Source: an uncultured Pseudomonadota bacterium
GTDB taxonomy: Bacteria; Pseudomonadota; Gammaproteobacteria; Burkholderiales; Nitrosomonadaceae
DNA length: 9,222 bases
Direction of reading: 5' to 3'
Assembly (NCBI GenBank): GCA_903957805.1
Contig: CAJBQQ010000175.1
Span: 1-9,222, forward strand
Numbering within the stretch: the stretch's first letter is position 1; each line of letters begins with the position of its first letter. Of this stretch, positions 1-7,074 are shown piece by piece. A program made the position numbers and the translations under genes. The notes below the pieces were generated by a model. The model was not told where the DNA came from. It was given only the letters and a program-made list of their open reading frames with translations, and ran no database searches.

Positions 1-1002
1 CACTCGAATGATGGTGGGGTCAGTTTTTCTAGTGCAGTGGCGGTGACCCCCGTCCCAGAAGAGATATCAACTGACGGTGAGAACCGTCCCAAGATTGCTG
101 TGGCACGAGATGGCACGGTACTGTTGAGCTGGACGCAAGTGCTGCCACAAAGGCACTCAGGGAATATTCGCTTTTCCCGATCCACCGACTCGGGGAAGAC
201 ATTCTCCTCTCCAATCACATTAAATGACGACGGTCGAATCACCGGCCATCGGTTCGATGCTCTGACGATTGATGGTTCCGGCAGGGTGGTAGTGGCATGG
301 CTAGATGCACGTGATCGTGATGCTGCAAGGGAGCGCGGGGAAAAGTTTTCTGGAACATCGATCTATACCGCGCGGTCTACCGACAATGGCGCAAGTTTCG
401 GCGCTAACCAAAAATTCCAGCAAGGTACCTGTGAGTGCTGCCGAATAGCTCTCACCTGGACCAGTGAAGGTCCGGTCGCGTTCTGGCGCAATATTTTCGG
501 TGTCAATACGCGAGACTTCGCGATTGCCAATCTTGATCAGGGTGGATTACGTCGTGTCACGGATGATGATTGGCAGATCGACGCCTGTCCACATAACGGT
601 GGTGCCATTGCGGTCGATGGAAAGGGTGTCATGCACCTGACCTGGTTCACCAATGGCAGCAAACGCCAGGGACTATTTTACAAATGGATTGATGGAAAAC
701 AAGAGTCTCAACCGATGGCTATCGGAAATACAGTAACCCAGCCGAATCATGCATCGGTAGTGGCGGCAGGGAACACGGTCATCCTCACCTGGAGAGAGTT
801 TGATGGGACTGTCTACTCGGTGCAAATGATGCGTTCAAAAGATGGCGGCAGTTCTTGGGCACAGCCGCTGCGTCTGATGACCTCCACCGGAGCAGCGGAT
901 TACCCCATACCGCTGGCTGACGACAAGAGGATGTTAGTGGTATGGAATACCGCGGCAGAAGGGATGCGCATCGTGTCATTAGAGGAGAGGGATGCTCACT
1001 AG
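1..1002 (+). CDS. Asp-box (BNR/sialidase-like) beta-propeller protein, 5' end outside window (copy A)
   Basis: The reading frame is already open at base 1, so the start lies upstream; 333 residues are visible. Alignment with the paralogue at 7150-8364 is gap-free over most of its length (offset 7350), so about 67 N-terminal residues, including the signal peptide, are missing. Asp-box repeats of the S-x-D-x-G-x-x-F/W type are seen as SNDGGVSF, STDSGKTF, STDNGASF and SKDGGSSW, which predicts a six-bladed-type propeller. A CECC motif (430-441) and a DACPHNGG motif are conserved with copy B. Automated pipelines would probably call it exo-alpha-sialidase, but no convincing FRIP motif or sialidase catalytic set is apparent. 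An exported, probably periplasmic, binding role next to a TonB receptor is inferred. It is followed by about 1 kb of decayed DNA before the receptor, unlike copy B. Confidence 0.85.
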   Translation, partial: HSNDGGVSFSSAVAVTPVPEEISTDGENRPKIAVARDGTVLLSWTQVLPQRHSGNIRFSRSTDSGKTFSSPITLNDDGRITGHRFDALTIDGSGRVVVAWLDARDRDAARERGEKFSGTSIYTARSTDNGASFGANQKFQQGTCECCRIALTWTSEGPVAFWRNIFGVNTRDFAIANLDQGGLRRVTDDDWQIDACPHNGGAIAVDGKGVMHLTWFTNGSKRQGLFYKWIDGKQESQPMAIGNTVTQPNHASVVAAGNTVILTWREFDGTVYSVQMMRSKDGGSSWAQPLRLMTSTGAADYPIPLADDKRMLVVWNTAAEGMRIVSLEERDAH

Positions 1003-1594
1003 TATCCGGTAAAGAAGCGGAGTCAGCGCTTCCGGAGTGCTTTCCTGGGGTTCAGGGGCTATGTGTTCCAGTTAACAAGAAGTAGCTGACAAGGCCAAGT
1101 CATCATCGCTTATAGGGGGCCTGCTTGATGGGCCGACACAGCATCTGGATACTGAGGTTTGTCGCCTCGTAAGATTTGCCATTTAATGGACAGACAAGGA
1201 GAGTGAGCTCATTCGCATACTACCCAGTAATGTAAAAAATCATTCAACGCGTGGACTGCTTTTATGGAAGCGCTACAAGCAGCCATCTCCCGATGCTGAC
1301 ATTATTCGTGACCGGGTTTAGGTTGCCGAATGCCTCAGGAAGACAGTTGATACGTTCCGAAAACAAGAATGTGGACGCTTGTCTCAATTGAGGATCTCTC
1401 TCTGACGGGTGCAACGCAAATCGAGTGCGCGGAGCTCAAGAAGGGCCAGTTTCCATTCTTACTCAGTAGCCCTGAGGGTATCAGCATCATGGATACAGCA
1501 AGAATGAAGCCCGCCGTTTAATTCCCTTAGACTCAAACATCCAACTCTATTTCACGGCAAAAAGACTCGCTGTGACAGCCCTACAGTGCCGCGT
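1003..1594. other. Gene-free, probably decayed spacer between propeller A and receptor A
   Basis: No convincing gene is present. One plus-strand frame (1076-1405) is interrupted by stops at 1184 and 1319, yet reads fairly protein-like around 1187-1318; I do not recognise a family. A separate 50-codon ATG frame (1369-1521) encodes a peptide ending in TARMKPAV, but it lacks a clear ribosome binding site. A short hairpin follows the propeller stop codon (GAAGCG at 1014-1019 with CGCTTC at 1027-1032), but it has no T-tract, so a terminator is doubtful. In copy B the equivalent gap is only 30 bp. This stretch is therefore best read as inserted or degraded material; its origin cannot be told from the sequence. 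Confidence 0.5.
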
Positions 1595-1804
1595 CGTCGT
1601 TCTTCCTGAACACGGCTAGCTTCACCCCAAAGCCCATCTACATCGCAGACTCTGTCGCTTGAGGAGACGAGGTCTTATTGGTGTAGACATGCTCACTGAT
1701 CAGCCGGAGTAGGGCGATTTGCCACACTGCCAACTCTCCTTCAAGAGCAATACTCATACTTGTTAAGAAACGACATTAAATGTAGTTGAAATACTATATC
1801 GTTC
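1595..1804 (+). repeat. Tandem promoter-region repeat, unit 1 (decayed)
   Basis: First of two head-to-tail units offset by 210 bp. The first 25 bases (1595-1619) are identical to 1805-1829. The rest aligns along its whole length with many substitutions and small indels. The 25-bp head contains an inverted repeat GTTC-TTCCT-GAAC (1599-1611). The dyad and -35 seen in unit 2 are damaged here: only the TTTGCCACA half-site survives, two bases are lost from the left half, and no TTGACA follows. This unit looks like an inactive duplicate of the receptor A promoter region. Confidence 0.75.
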
Positions 1805-1923
1805 CGTCGTTCTTCCTGAACACGGCTAGTCTCATCCCGCAAAAGCTCATCTACATCACAGCCTTTATCTCTCGAAGAGGAATGGCCTTAATCGGTATAG
1901 ACATACTCACTGGCCAACTGGGG

Positions 1924-1940
1924 TGCGACAATTTGCCACA
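1924..1940 (+). promoter_or_regulatory. Candidate operator, 17-bp imperfect dyad upstream of receptor A
   Basis: The sequence TGCGACAATTTGCCACA is an imperfect palindrome with half-site TGYGRCAA around a central T; the only asymmetric positions are transitions. It ends one base before the TTGACA hexamer. The identical 17-mer occurs at 7075-7091 in the same position relative to the other cassette's predicted -35. That placement fits a binding site for an activator or repressor. The regulator is unknown. Confidence 0.55.
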
Positions 1941-1968
1941 TTGACAGCACTCCTTAAGGAGCTAAAAT
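1941..1968 (+). promoter_or_regulatory. Sigma-70-type promoter of receptor A
   Basis: The -35 is TTGACA (1941-1946, 6/6 to consensus) and the -10 is TAAAAT (1963-1968, 5/6), with a 16-bp spacer. The spacer contains a perfect 12-bp palindrome, CTCCTTAAGGAG (1950-1961), which could be a second operator. Transcription would begin near 1975 and give a leader of about 70 nt before the ATG at 2043. Confidence 0.6.
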
Positions 1969-2042
1969 TCAATTTGTTAAAAGAAACATTTATTGTAGTA
2001 AAACTACTACATTCTACGGGTAGATATAAAGGAAAAGAACAG

Positions 2043-4655
2043 ATGAAGTTTTGCCCTACAAGGTTACGACAGGCCCTTGGTGTTATGGCTCAGAAGAAGA
2101 TACGGCTCAGAAATTTGGGAATTATTGGACCGCTAAAAATCATTCAGTCCGTGTTGATGGTTATGCTATGTGCTTCCCCCGTCTGGGCCGCTGAACCAGC
2201 GGAATTGGTCAAGAGACCGGCGGTAAAAAAAGCAATCGCCATTGCCCAAGAAGCTAAGTCGATTCAATCCGAGCAAGCCAGCAATCCCATAGCGCCTAAT
2301 CCAACAACCGTAACAGCCTCTGAAAAAGGGGTTCCGGTTGAAGTGGACTCTGAGGATAAAGTTAAATCTGCAGCAGATAGTGCCCAGCCGATCGTATTCA
2401 AGACCATGGTCATTCAGCAGAAGGTCGAGCGTGACACACGTTACACATCGCCGATCGTGCGGATAACGCGAGAGCAGATCGAGCTGCAAAATGCCCAGAC
2501 CGTAGAAGAGGCGGTCAAGTTCATGCCCAGTTTACAAATTCGCCAACGGTTTCCTGGAGATCCTAACGGTATTATGGCCATTCGTGGCTCGGATATGTTT
2601 GCAACTGGACGTAATATGGTTTTTGTAGATGGAATGCCGATCCACAATTTTTTACAGGCCTCTTTCAATGGTGCTCCACGTTGGTCGCTCGTTGGTCCCA
2701 ATGAAGTTGAAGCGATAGATGTTGTTTATGGTGGTTTTTCTGCAGAGTACAGTGGTAACTCTATGGGCGGCGTGGTGAATATCACCACCCGTATGCCTCA
2801 AAAACGAGAGTTCTATACTGAGAGCTCTATCATGATTCAGCCCTACAGCAACCCCTTTGGAAGTGACAAGCAAGTGCTGCTGGGCAACCGTGAGTTCGCA
2901 TCCTATGGTGACCGATTTAAAGACCGTTTATCGGTTCTGGCATCCTATAACCGTATAGAGAATCAGAGTCAGCCAATGACCTACTTAATAGATAACAGCG
3001 GGTTGGGGACCGGGATATCAACCCCAGTTACTGGGGCTTACTTCATTCCTGATACCCGGGGGACGCCTAGCGCAATTTATGGGGATAGCGGGGTCGAGAA
3101 ACATCACAGCAGCTTATATAAAATCAAACTGGGTCTCGACATCACGCCAACCTTGCTGGCAAGTTTTACTTCAGCATATGAGGTACGTACCAGCACGTCG
3201 AGCCCACAGACTTATTTAACTGATGGCTCCGGACAACCGTTTTATACCAATGGCACGCTTAACGCTTCACAGGATGGCTCGAAATTTGATGTCATCAGCA
3301 AGAGTTTTGGGCTCAGCGAGAATACACGTGAGACGCTGCAACTTGGAGGCGGTATTAATGGGAAGATTAGCGCAGATTCAAAATGGACCCTTAATTCGAA
3401 TGTAAGTTCTTTCAATGTACTTAGAGACGAGAGGGGAAACGCTTTCTACGGCATCGGCCAGACGGGCGGCGCAGCCGCAGCACGAGTACTTAATTCTGGC
3501 GCAGACGGTCAACTTCAGGCTTTCAATAACTACAATTGGTTCAATGCAGATGCCAAACTCAGTACCAACGAATTATTCAATAGCAAAAAATTATCTCTGT
3601 TATATGGATATCACTATGATCAATATAATTTAGGATTCCAGCAATCTAAAATGACAAACTATGCAGGTGGCATCGGCTCTGTTGATGCAACCAAAACAAA
3701 TACGGGTCAAACATCAACCCACGCTGGTTTTGGACAAGCTGCTTACAGGTTCAGGCCGGGCTGGGACGTTACCGCCGGGGTTCGCTACGAGGACTGGTCG
3801 GCATCTAATGGTGTCGTTGGGAGTACCGTGGTACCGGATCGGAATCTCACGGCAACGTCACCTAAAGTCTCATTGGGATATGAGTCTGGAAACTGGAAGT
3901 ATCGCTACTCGTTCGGGCGTGCTCATCGTTTCCCGGTAATCGCCGAATTGTTTCAGGCGCTCTCAACCCCCCTCTCAATTACGCAGGCGAATGCCAATCT
4001 CAAGCCAGAGAACGCAACTCAACATAACTGGTCGGTGGACTACGTCATACCTAGGGGCTATGTTCGTGCGAGTGTTTTCCGCGATGACGTTGAGGATGCT
4101 ATTCAAAGTGTGAAAACAATCAATAGCGGCGTCACCACCACTGGGTTTCAGAATATCGATAAAACCAGCACCACGGGAGTGGAGCTGATATTTCAGCAAA
4201 GCCGCGTGATGAAATCAAAATTTGATTTTAGCGCGAACGGTACTTGGATGAACGTACAAGTAGACCGCCATCATAATACGATCTCCTATACTGATCCGAC
4301 TGGAACGCCAGGAAATTTTGATCTGACGGGGAAGCAAATCATTCGGCTGCCGCATTACCGTGCAAACTACTTTCTCACCTACAATGCCACCAATGTCTGG
4401 GACTTATCAATTGCCGGGCGTTTCATCTCAGATTCATTCACCGACCAAGATAACAAAGATTATAAGAATAATGTTTATGGCGCCGTCAGCGGATACCATT
4501 TTATGGACTTCAAGACTAACTACCGATTTAAAATAAAAGATACCGTTAATAGTAGGGTCTCAGTCGGAATCAATAATTTAACGGGAGAGCAAGCGTGGAT
4601 TGTTCATCCCTATCCTCAGCGCATGTTCTTTGCTGAAGTCGCATTTAGTTTTTAA
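2043..4655 (+). CDS. TonB-dependent outer-membrane receptor (copy A)
   Basis: A complete receptor of 870 residues, a normal length for the family. The frame stays open upstream to a GTG at 1923, but that region holds the promoter repeat. The ATG at 2043 has AAAGGA at 2028-2033 with 9-nt spacing, so I chose it. A long signal peptide ends near residue 50 (ASPVWAA). A roughly 70-residue Ala/Lys/Glu-rich linker follows, with no evident STN signalling domain. TMVIQQ near residue 121 may be the TonB box. The plug covers about residues 130-250 and includes MPSLQIRQR, IRGSDM, VFVDGMPI and GNSMGGVVNITTR. The remainder is beta-barrel, ending in an outer-membrane C-terminal Phe. It imports an unknown ligand using TonB-ExbBD energy. 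The paralogue starts at 8395. The substrate cannot be read from sequence; pairing with a Cys-motif propeller suggests a metal or metal complex, which is inference. Confidence 0.93.
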   Translation: MKFCPTRLRQALGVMAQKKIRLRNLGIIGPLKIIQSVLMVMLCASPVWAAEPAELVKRPAVKKAIAIAQEAKSIQSEQASNPIAPNPTTVTASEKGVPVEVDSEDKVKSAADSAQPIVFKTMVIQQKVERDTRYTSPIVRITREQIELQNAQTVEEAVKFMPSLQIRQRFPGDPNGIMAIRGSDMFATGRNMVFVDGMPIHNFLQASFNGAPRWSLVGPNEVEAIDVVYGGFSAEYSGNSMGGVVNITTRMPQKREFYTESSIMIQPYSNPFGSDKQVLLGNREFASYGDRFKDRLSVLASYNRIENQSQPMTYLIDNSGLGTGISTPVTGAYFIPDTRGTPSAIYGDSGVEKHHSSLYKIKLGLDITPTLLASFTSAYEVRTSTSSPQTYLTDGSGQPFYTNGTLNASQDGSKFDVISKSFGLSENTRETLQLGGGINGKISADSKWTLNSNVSSFNVLRDERGNAFYGIGQTGGAAAARVLNSGADGQLQAFNNYNWFNADAKLSTNELFNSKKLSLLYGYHYDQYNLGFQQSKMTNYAGGIGSVDATKTNTGQTSTHAGFGQAAYRFRPGWDVTAGVRYEDWSASNGVVGSTVVPDRNLTATSPKVSLGYESGNWKYRYSFGRAHRFPVIAELFQALSTPLSITQANANLKPENATQHNWSVDYVIPRGYVRASVFRDDVEDAIQSVKTINSGVTTTGFQNIDKTSTTGVELIFQQSRVMKSKFDFSANGTWMNVQVDRHHNTISYTDPTGTPGNFDLTGKQIIRLPHYRANYFLTYNATNVWDLSIAGRFISDSFTDQDNKDYKNNVYGAVSGYHFMDFKTNYRFKIKDTVNSRVSVGINNLTGEQAWIVHPYPQRMFFAEVAFSF

Positions 4656-4676
4656 AACCATCATTGCTACCATCTG

Positions 4677-4755
4677 AAGGGAGTAAGGTGCAAATCCGGT
4701 GAGCTGGTAACTTGAATCGAAAGGTGGCCTTGGTAATACTTTATAGCTACAGAGG
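4677..4755 (+). promoter_or_regulatory. Cobalamin-riboswitch-like core (partial or degenerate)
   Basis: In the 109-bp gap after receptor A, GGGAG (4679-4683), a 3-nt gap, GGTGCAAATCC (4687-4697) and then AGCTG (4702-4706) follow the order and spacing of the cobalamin riboswitch core (GGGAA, GGTGnAAnTCC, GCnG). The expected CCCGCnACTGT block is absent; only GTAACT follows. The stem around the TGCAAAT loop is weak beyond two G-C pairs. It could be a decayed or variant B12 riboswitch associated with the receptor, or a chance match. The next gene is the HTH protein. Confidence 0.3.
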
Positions 4756-4764
4756 ATGAGCAAT

Positions 4765-5049
4765 ATGAAACTCTTTGAAGAGATATCGAGTCCCCGTGAG
4801 ATCAGACAAAAGCTGGGTCTTAATCAACTTGAGTTCTGGAGTAAGGTTGGGGTTACCAAGAGCGGTGGCTCTCGATATGAGAGCGGGCGCAACATGCCTC
4901 GGTCGGCGAGGGAGCTTGTCAGACTGGTGCACATTGAACAGGTTGATCTGACAAAAATCAGGAAGGATGACCTGATCGTGGCTGAACGGTTGAAAGTCGA
5001 GAACCCAGACCTATACGAAAACTTAAAAAACTCCGCAGAGGTGATGTAG
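4765..5049 (+). CDS. Small Cro/CI-type helix-turn-helix DNA-binding protein
   Basis: A 94-residue protein. An in-frame ATG at 4756 overlaps the AGAGGA ribosome binding site (4751-4756). The ATG at 4765 lies 8 nt after that site and is the better start. Residues about 11-57 form an XRE-like HTH: REIRQKLGLNQLEFWSKVGV, then a recognition-helix segment with SRYESGRNMPRSARELVRLV. The xRYExGRxMP pattern is typical of the turn after the recognition helix in this family. The C-terminal 35 residues are charged and probably helical. It probably binds DNA as a dimer and acts as a transcriptional regulator. Its targets are unknown; the dyads upstream of the cassettes are possible but unproven. It is transcribed with receptor A or independently; no promoter is evident. 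Confidence 0.8.
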   Translation: MKLFEEISSPREIRQKLGLNQLEFWSKVGVTKSGGSRYESGRNMPRSARELVRLVHIEQVDLTKIRKDDLIVAERLKVENPDLYENLKNSAEVM

Positions 5050-5522
5050 CCTATAGACTATTGTCCATCGGTCTTGGTTGACTCGTGTTGGGCAGCCACT
5101 GCAGCCGATCAATGGGCCTGAGATTACTTAACTAAGAGCCACATCAATAATCGGTTCAAAGTAAAAGTAACTCGTCATAACGAAAGTATTGAAGAAAAAA
5201 AGGAGTCTTCGGATCTCGTTTATTTCTTGCGAAGAATGCCTCGAATAGTCCGCCACGATTGCCGTCACCTTCTGGATTTGATGGTAATGGAGCTCAATCT
5301 CAAGAAACTGTACGGCCTATTCTCATCTGGGTAGTCATATCCAGTGTCGTTGCGTTGTCTTGAAGCTGTGGCCCAATTAATCTGTCCTCAACTCTGGGTC
5401 AGTTCTACATAAAACCCTTCGTTTCAACTCTGAGTCTGAATCCGTTCCGGCAGATCCTGTGATCTCAATAAATAAATTTTCCGGTACGATATCAATTTCA
5501 GGGTGTCCTTCAAACCTTCCAT
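5050..5522. other. Gene-free gap between convergent HTH and cytochrome genes
   Basis: No recognised gene or RNA is present. A plus-strand frame is open for about 66 codons after a stop near 5120 and ends at 5334. Its only ATG (5236) would give 32 residues (start MPRIVRHDCRHL) and has no well-placed ribosome binding site, so it is more likely a remnant or chance frame. No hairpin followed by a T-run that would terminate either flanking gene was found. Confidence 0.45.
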
Positions 5523-5843
5523 TCACTTGATTGATAGAATCCATTCTGCCATTGCCTTGGCATCTTTGAGCTGAACACGCATATGCGTTGATCGCATATT
5601 CGACAACATTGAAGTGCCCTCCATATCAATTCCTTGGGGCTGATAACTGTTAAATGTCCCGCTGTAAATTGTATCTGTCAACTTTTCAAGTGGCCGTTTA
5701 TCCTTAGAATACTCCCTTGAAATGTCTCGAAATGTTGGTCCGATATCTTTACCGTCGATTTTATGGCATCCTAAACATTCGTTTGGCATAACATTTCCGC
5801 TGAACAGAGCAAGTAACGATGCCGCGATATAAATTCTTTTCAT
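5523..5843 (-). CDS. Small periplasmic mono-haem cytochrome c (class I, c551-like)
   Basis: 106 residues on the minus strand. The start ATG is preceded by GGAAG at a suitable distance. Residues 1-20 form a Sec signal peptide (MKRIYIAASLLALFSG). The haem-binding CXXCH is C23-L-G-C-H27. It is followed by a KDIGPTFRDISREY segment typical of small class I cytochromes, and the C-terminal helix is DAKAMAEWILSIK. The likely role is periplasmic electron transfer. The haem motif sits only two to a few residues after the predicted cleavage site, so the usual N-terminal helix of about 8-12 residues is short or missing. The sixth-ligand Met is ambiguous among M74, M79, M83 and M88, because the usual MPPN-like loop is replaced. 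It is convergent with the HTH gene and divergent from the response regulator; no redox partner is visible. Confidence 0.88.
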   Translation of the reverse strand: MKRIYIAASLLALFSGNVMPNECLGCHKIDGKDIGPTFRDISREYSKDKRPLEKLTDTIYSGTFNSYQPQGIDMEGTSMLSNMRSTHMRVQLKDAKAMAEWILSIK

Positions 5844-6108
5844 ATAACGCTTCCGGTAAATTGACGGGAGAATTTTGTCATTTATATGCGGAATAAGATG
5901 TCGTTAAATGGATTCATTGTTTGTAGTTGTTTCGTTACGCATGTGTTGCATCTGACGACCATTCCAACAAAAGGAACCAGACCCACAGATAGTGAGTGAC
6001 CCCACTGAGATGAGGAGAGAGGTCTTTTCCTGCAAGGGGGTTTAGAGATTAAAGCTACCCCAAGATATGGGGCGGCCGTGCTGATTCAACTGTTATTGGA
6101 AGATTCAA
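5844..6108. other. Divergent intergenic region, cytochrome and response regulator
   Basis: This stretch must hold the promoters of both divergent genes. Apart from the weak minus-strand promoter candidate, I see only small inverted repeats: CCCC-aagatat-GGGG around 6057-6070, and AGTG/CACT arms around 5990-6006. No ORF or recognised RNA is evident. Confidence 0.4.
5881..5908 (-). promoter_or_regulatory. Possible promoter of the cytochrome gene
   Basis: On the minus strand, TATAAA (5886-5881) would be the -10, with a poor -35, TTTAAC (5908-5903), and a 16-bp spacer. It lies about 40 bp upstream of the cytochrome start. Only the -10 is a good match, so this is tentative. Confidence 0.25.
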
Positions 6109-6750
6109 TTGGGACCAAGGAAGATCAAGGTGTTGCTAGTCGATGACCACGCAATTGTCCGTTATGGAATACGGATGATGATCGGTACGGTGGACGATAT
6201 CGATGTAACCGGTGAGGCGGGAAGCGCAGCCGAGGCCTTGTGCCTACTTCAGGAGAAGAGCTTCGATCTTGCATTAATCGATATCGAGCTACCCGATAGC
6301 AGCGGTCTTGACTTCCTGAAGACCCTGCGTAAAAAACACCCTGGACTAATTATCCTGATGCTGAGCATGCATTCAGAAGAGATTTATGCTGAGAGGTCCT
6401 TAAAGTGCGGCGCCTCTGGATACCTCTCCAAGGGTTGTTCGATCGAAGTCCTGATCTCGGCGATTCGTAAGGTAGCGGCAGGGGGTAGGTATGCCAGCCC
6501 CGAATTAACTGAAGCATTAGTTCAATCAATCGGAGGCAAGACTCTGTCATCTCATACAGACCTATCCGACCGCGAGCTTGAGGTATTGAAGGAGCTGGCT
6601 AAAGGATTCTCTCTTACAGATATTGCCACTAAACTACAACTCAGCTCAAATACCATCTCGACCTATCGAGTCCGCGTCTTAGATAAGTTGGGCCTCAAAG
6701 GCAATGCTGCGCTCACTCGCTACGCGATAGAAAATAGACTGCTTTCCTGA
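6109..6750 (+). CDS. NarL/UvrY-type response regulator (REC + LuxR HTH)
   Basis: 213 residues starting from TTG. GGAAGA (6098-6103) lies 5 nt upstream, no ATG precedes it in frame after the closest stop, and the next start (GTG at 6130) would cut into the first receiver strand. The receiver domain (residues about 5-122) has the acidic pair D12-D13, phospho-acceptor D58 in LIDIELPDSSG, S86 and K108 (YLSKG). All canonical residues are present, so it should be phosphorylatable. The C-terminal GerE/LuxR HTH (about 150-211) reads LSDRELEVLKELAKG, then DIATKLQLSSNTISTYR. It is a DNA-binding transcription factor under two-component control. No histidine kinase is in the window, so it is an orphan here. 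It lies 400 bp upstream of propeller B on the same strand and is a candidate, unproven, regulator of that cassette. Confidence 0.93.
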   Translation: MGPRKIKVLLVDDHAIVRYGIRMMIGTVDDIDVTGEAGSAAEALCLLQEKSFDLALIDIELPDSSGLDFLKTLRKKHPGLIILMLSMHSEEIYAERSLKCGASGYLSKGCSIEVLISAIRKVAAGGRYASPELTEALVQSIGGKTLSSHTDLSDRELEVLKELAKGFSLTDIATKLQLSSNTISTYRVRVLDKLGLKGNAALTRYAIENRLLS

Positions 6751-7070
6751 CTGGACTCGAGTTCGTTCTCCTGGGTCGGTTGAGTGAGTGCAGAGTCTGA
6801 TCGGAGCGCAAAATCTCAACTGCCATCTAGTGTGGACGGGACCCGGTGGTGAGCAACGCCCCAAGAGATTTTGAAATCAGTAGGTGTTAGTCTGCATGTT
6901 GCGGCATTCCGATGGCTTCTAACAGCTCCGTATTACAGATGGGGATGGAAGTGAAATAGCGGCAGTCAGCATTCGCCTCAGTGGAAAGAGGAGTCGAGTG
7001 ATTGACGAAAGCAAGTTTCCAAGGAGTGTAATAGGGTCTTGCTTGTTACCCCTGCGGTTACTAAGCGCCA
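6751..7070. other. Gene-free region upstream of the propeller B promoter
   Basis: No gene, structural RNA or clear terminator is recognised. An 8-bp palindrome, ACTCGAGT, follows the response-regulator stop within about 10 bases. Reading frames are short and lack ribosome binding sites. The last 20-odd bases (about 7048-7070) resemble the sequence before the dyad in repeat unit 2. This suggests a third, mostly diverged, copy of that promoter unit. Confidence 0.4.
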
Positions 7071-7074
7071 GGGG

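Larger units (their letters stand above)
1805..2013 (+). repeat. Tandem promoter-region repeat, unit 2 (carries the intact promoter)
   Basis: Second unit of the duplication, ending about 30 bp before the start codon of receptor A. It keeps an intact 17-bp dyad (1924-1940), a consensus -35 and a good -10. Near its end is a small hairpin, GTAGT-aaa-ACTAC (1995-2007). The 23 bases at 1920-1942 recur exactly at 7071-7093 upstream of propeller B. The repeat spans the upstream part of the longest possible receptor frame, which argues that this part is untranslated DNA. Confidence 0.75.

Noticed and set aside
430..441. CECC read as a haem c site
   Set aside because: It is CXXC followed by Arg, not CXXCH.
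1014..1032. Rho-independent terminator after propeller A
   Set aside because: The stem is six base pairs and no T-tract follows.
1369..1521. 50-residue ATG frame in the spacer
   Set aside because: No ribosome binding site, no recognised family, and it lies within DNA that otherwise looks decayed.
1924..1940. Minus-strand sigma-54 promoter, TGGCA...GCA within the dyad
   Set aside because: The GG-to-GC spacing is 9 rather than the required 10, and no minus-strand gene lies downstream.
1923..2042. N-terminal extension of receptor A starting at GTG 1923
   Set aside because: It covers the dyad, the promoter and the tandem repeat, and it would put 40 residues before a signal peptide. ATG 2043 has a proper ribosome binding site.
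4747..4932. Minus-strand frame overlapping the HTH gene
   Set aside because: A shadow of the plus-strand HTH gene, with no domain and no ribosome binding site evident.
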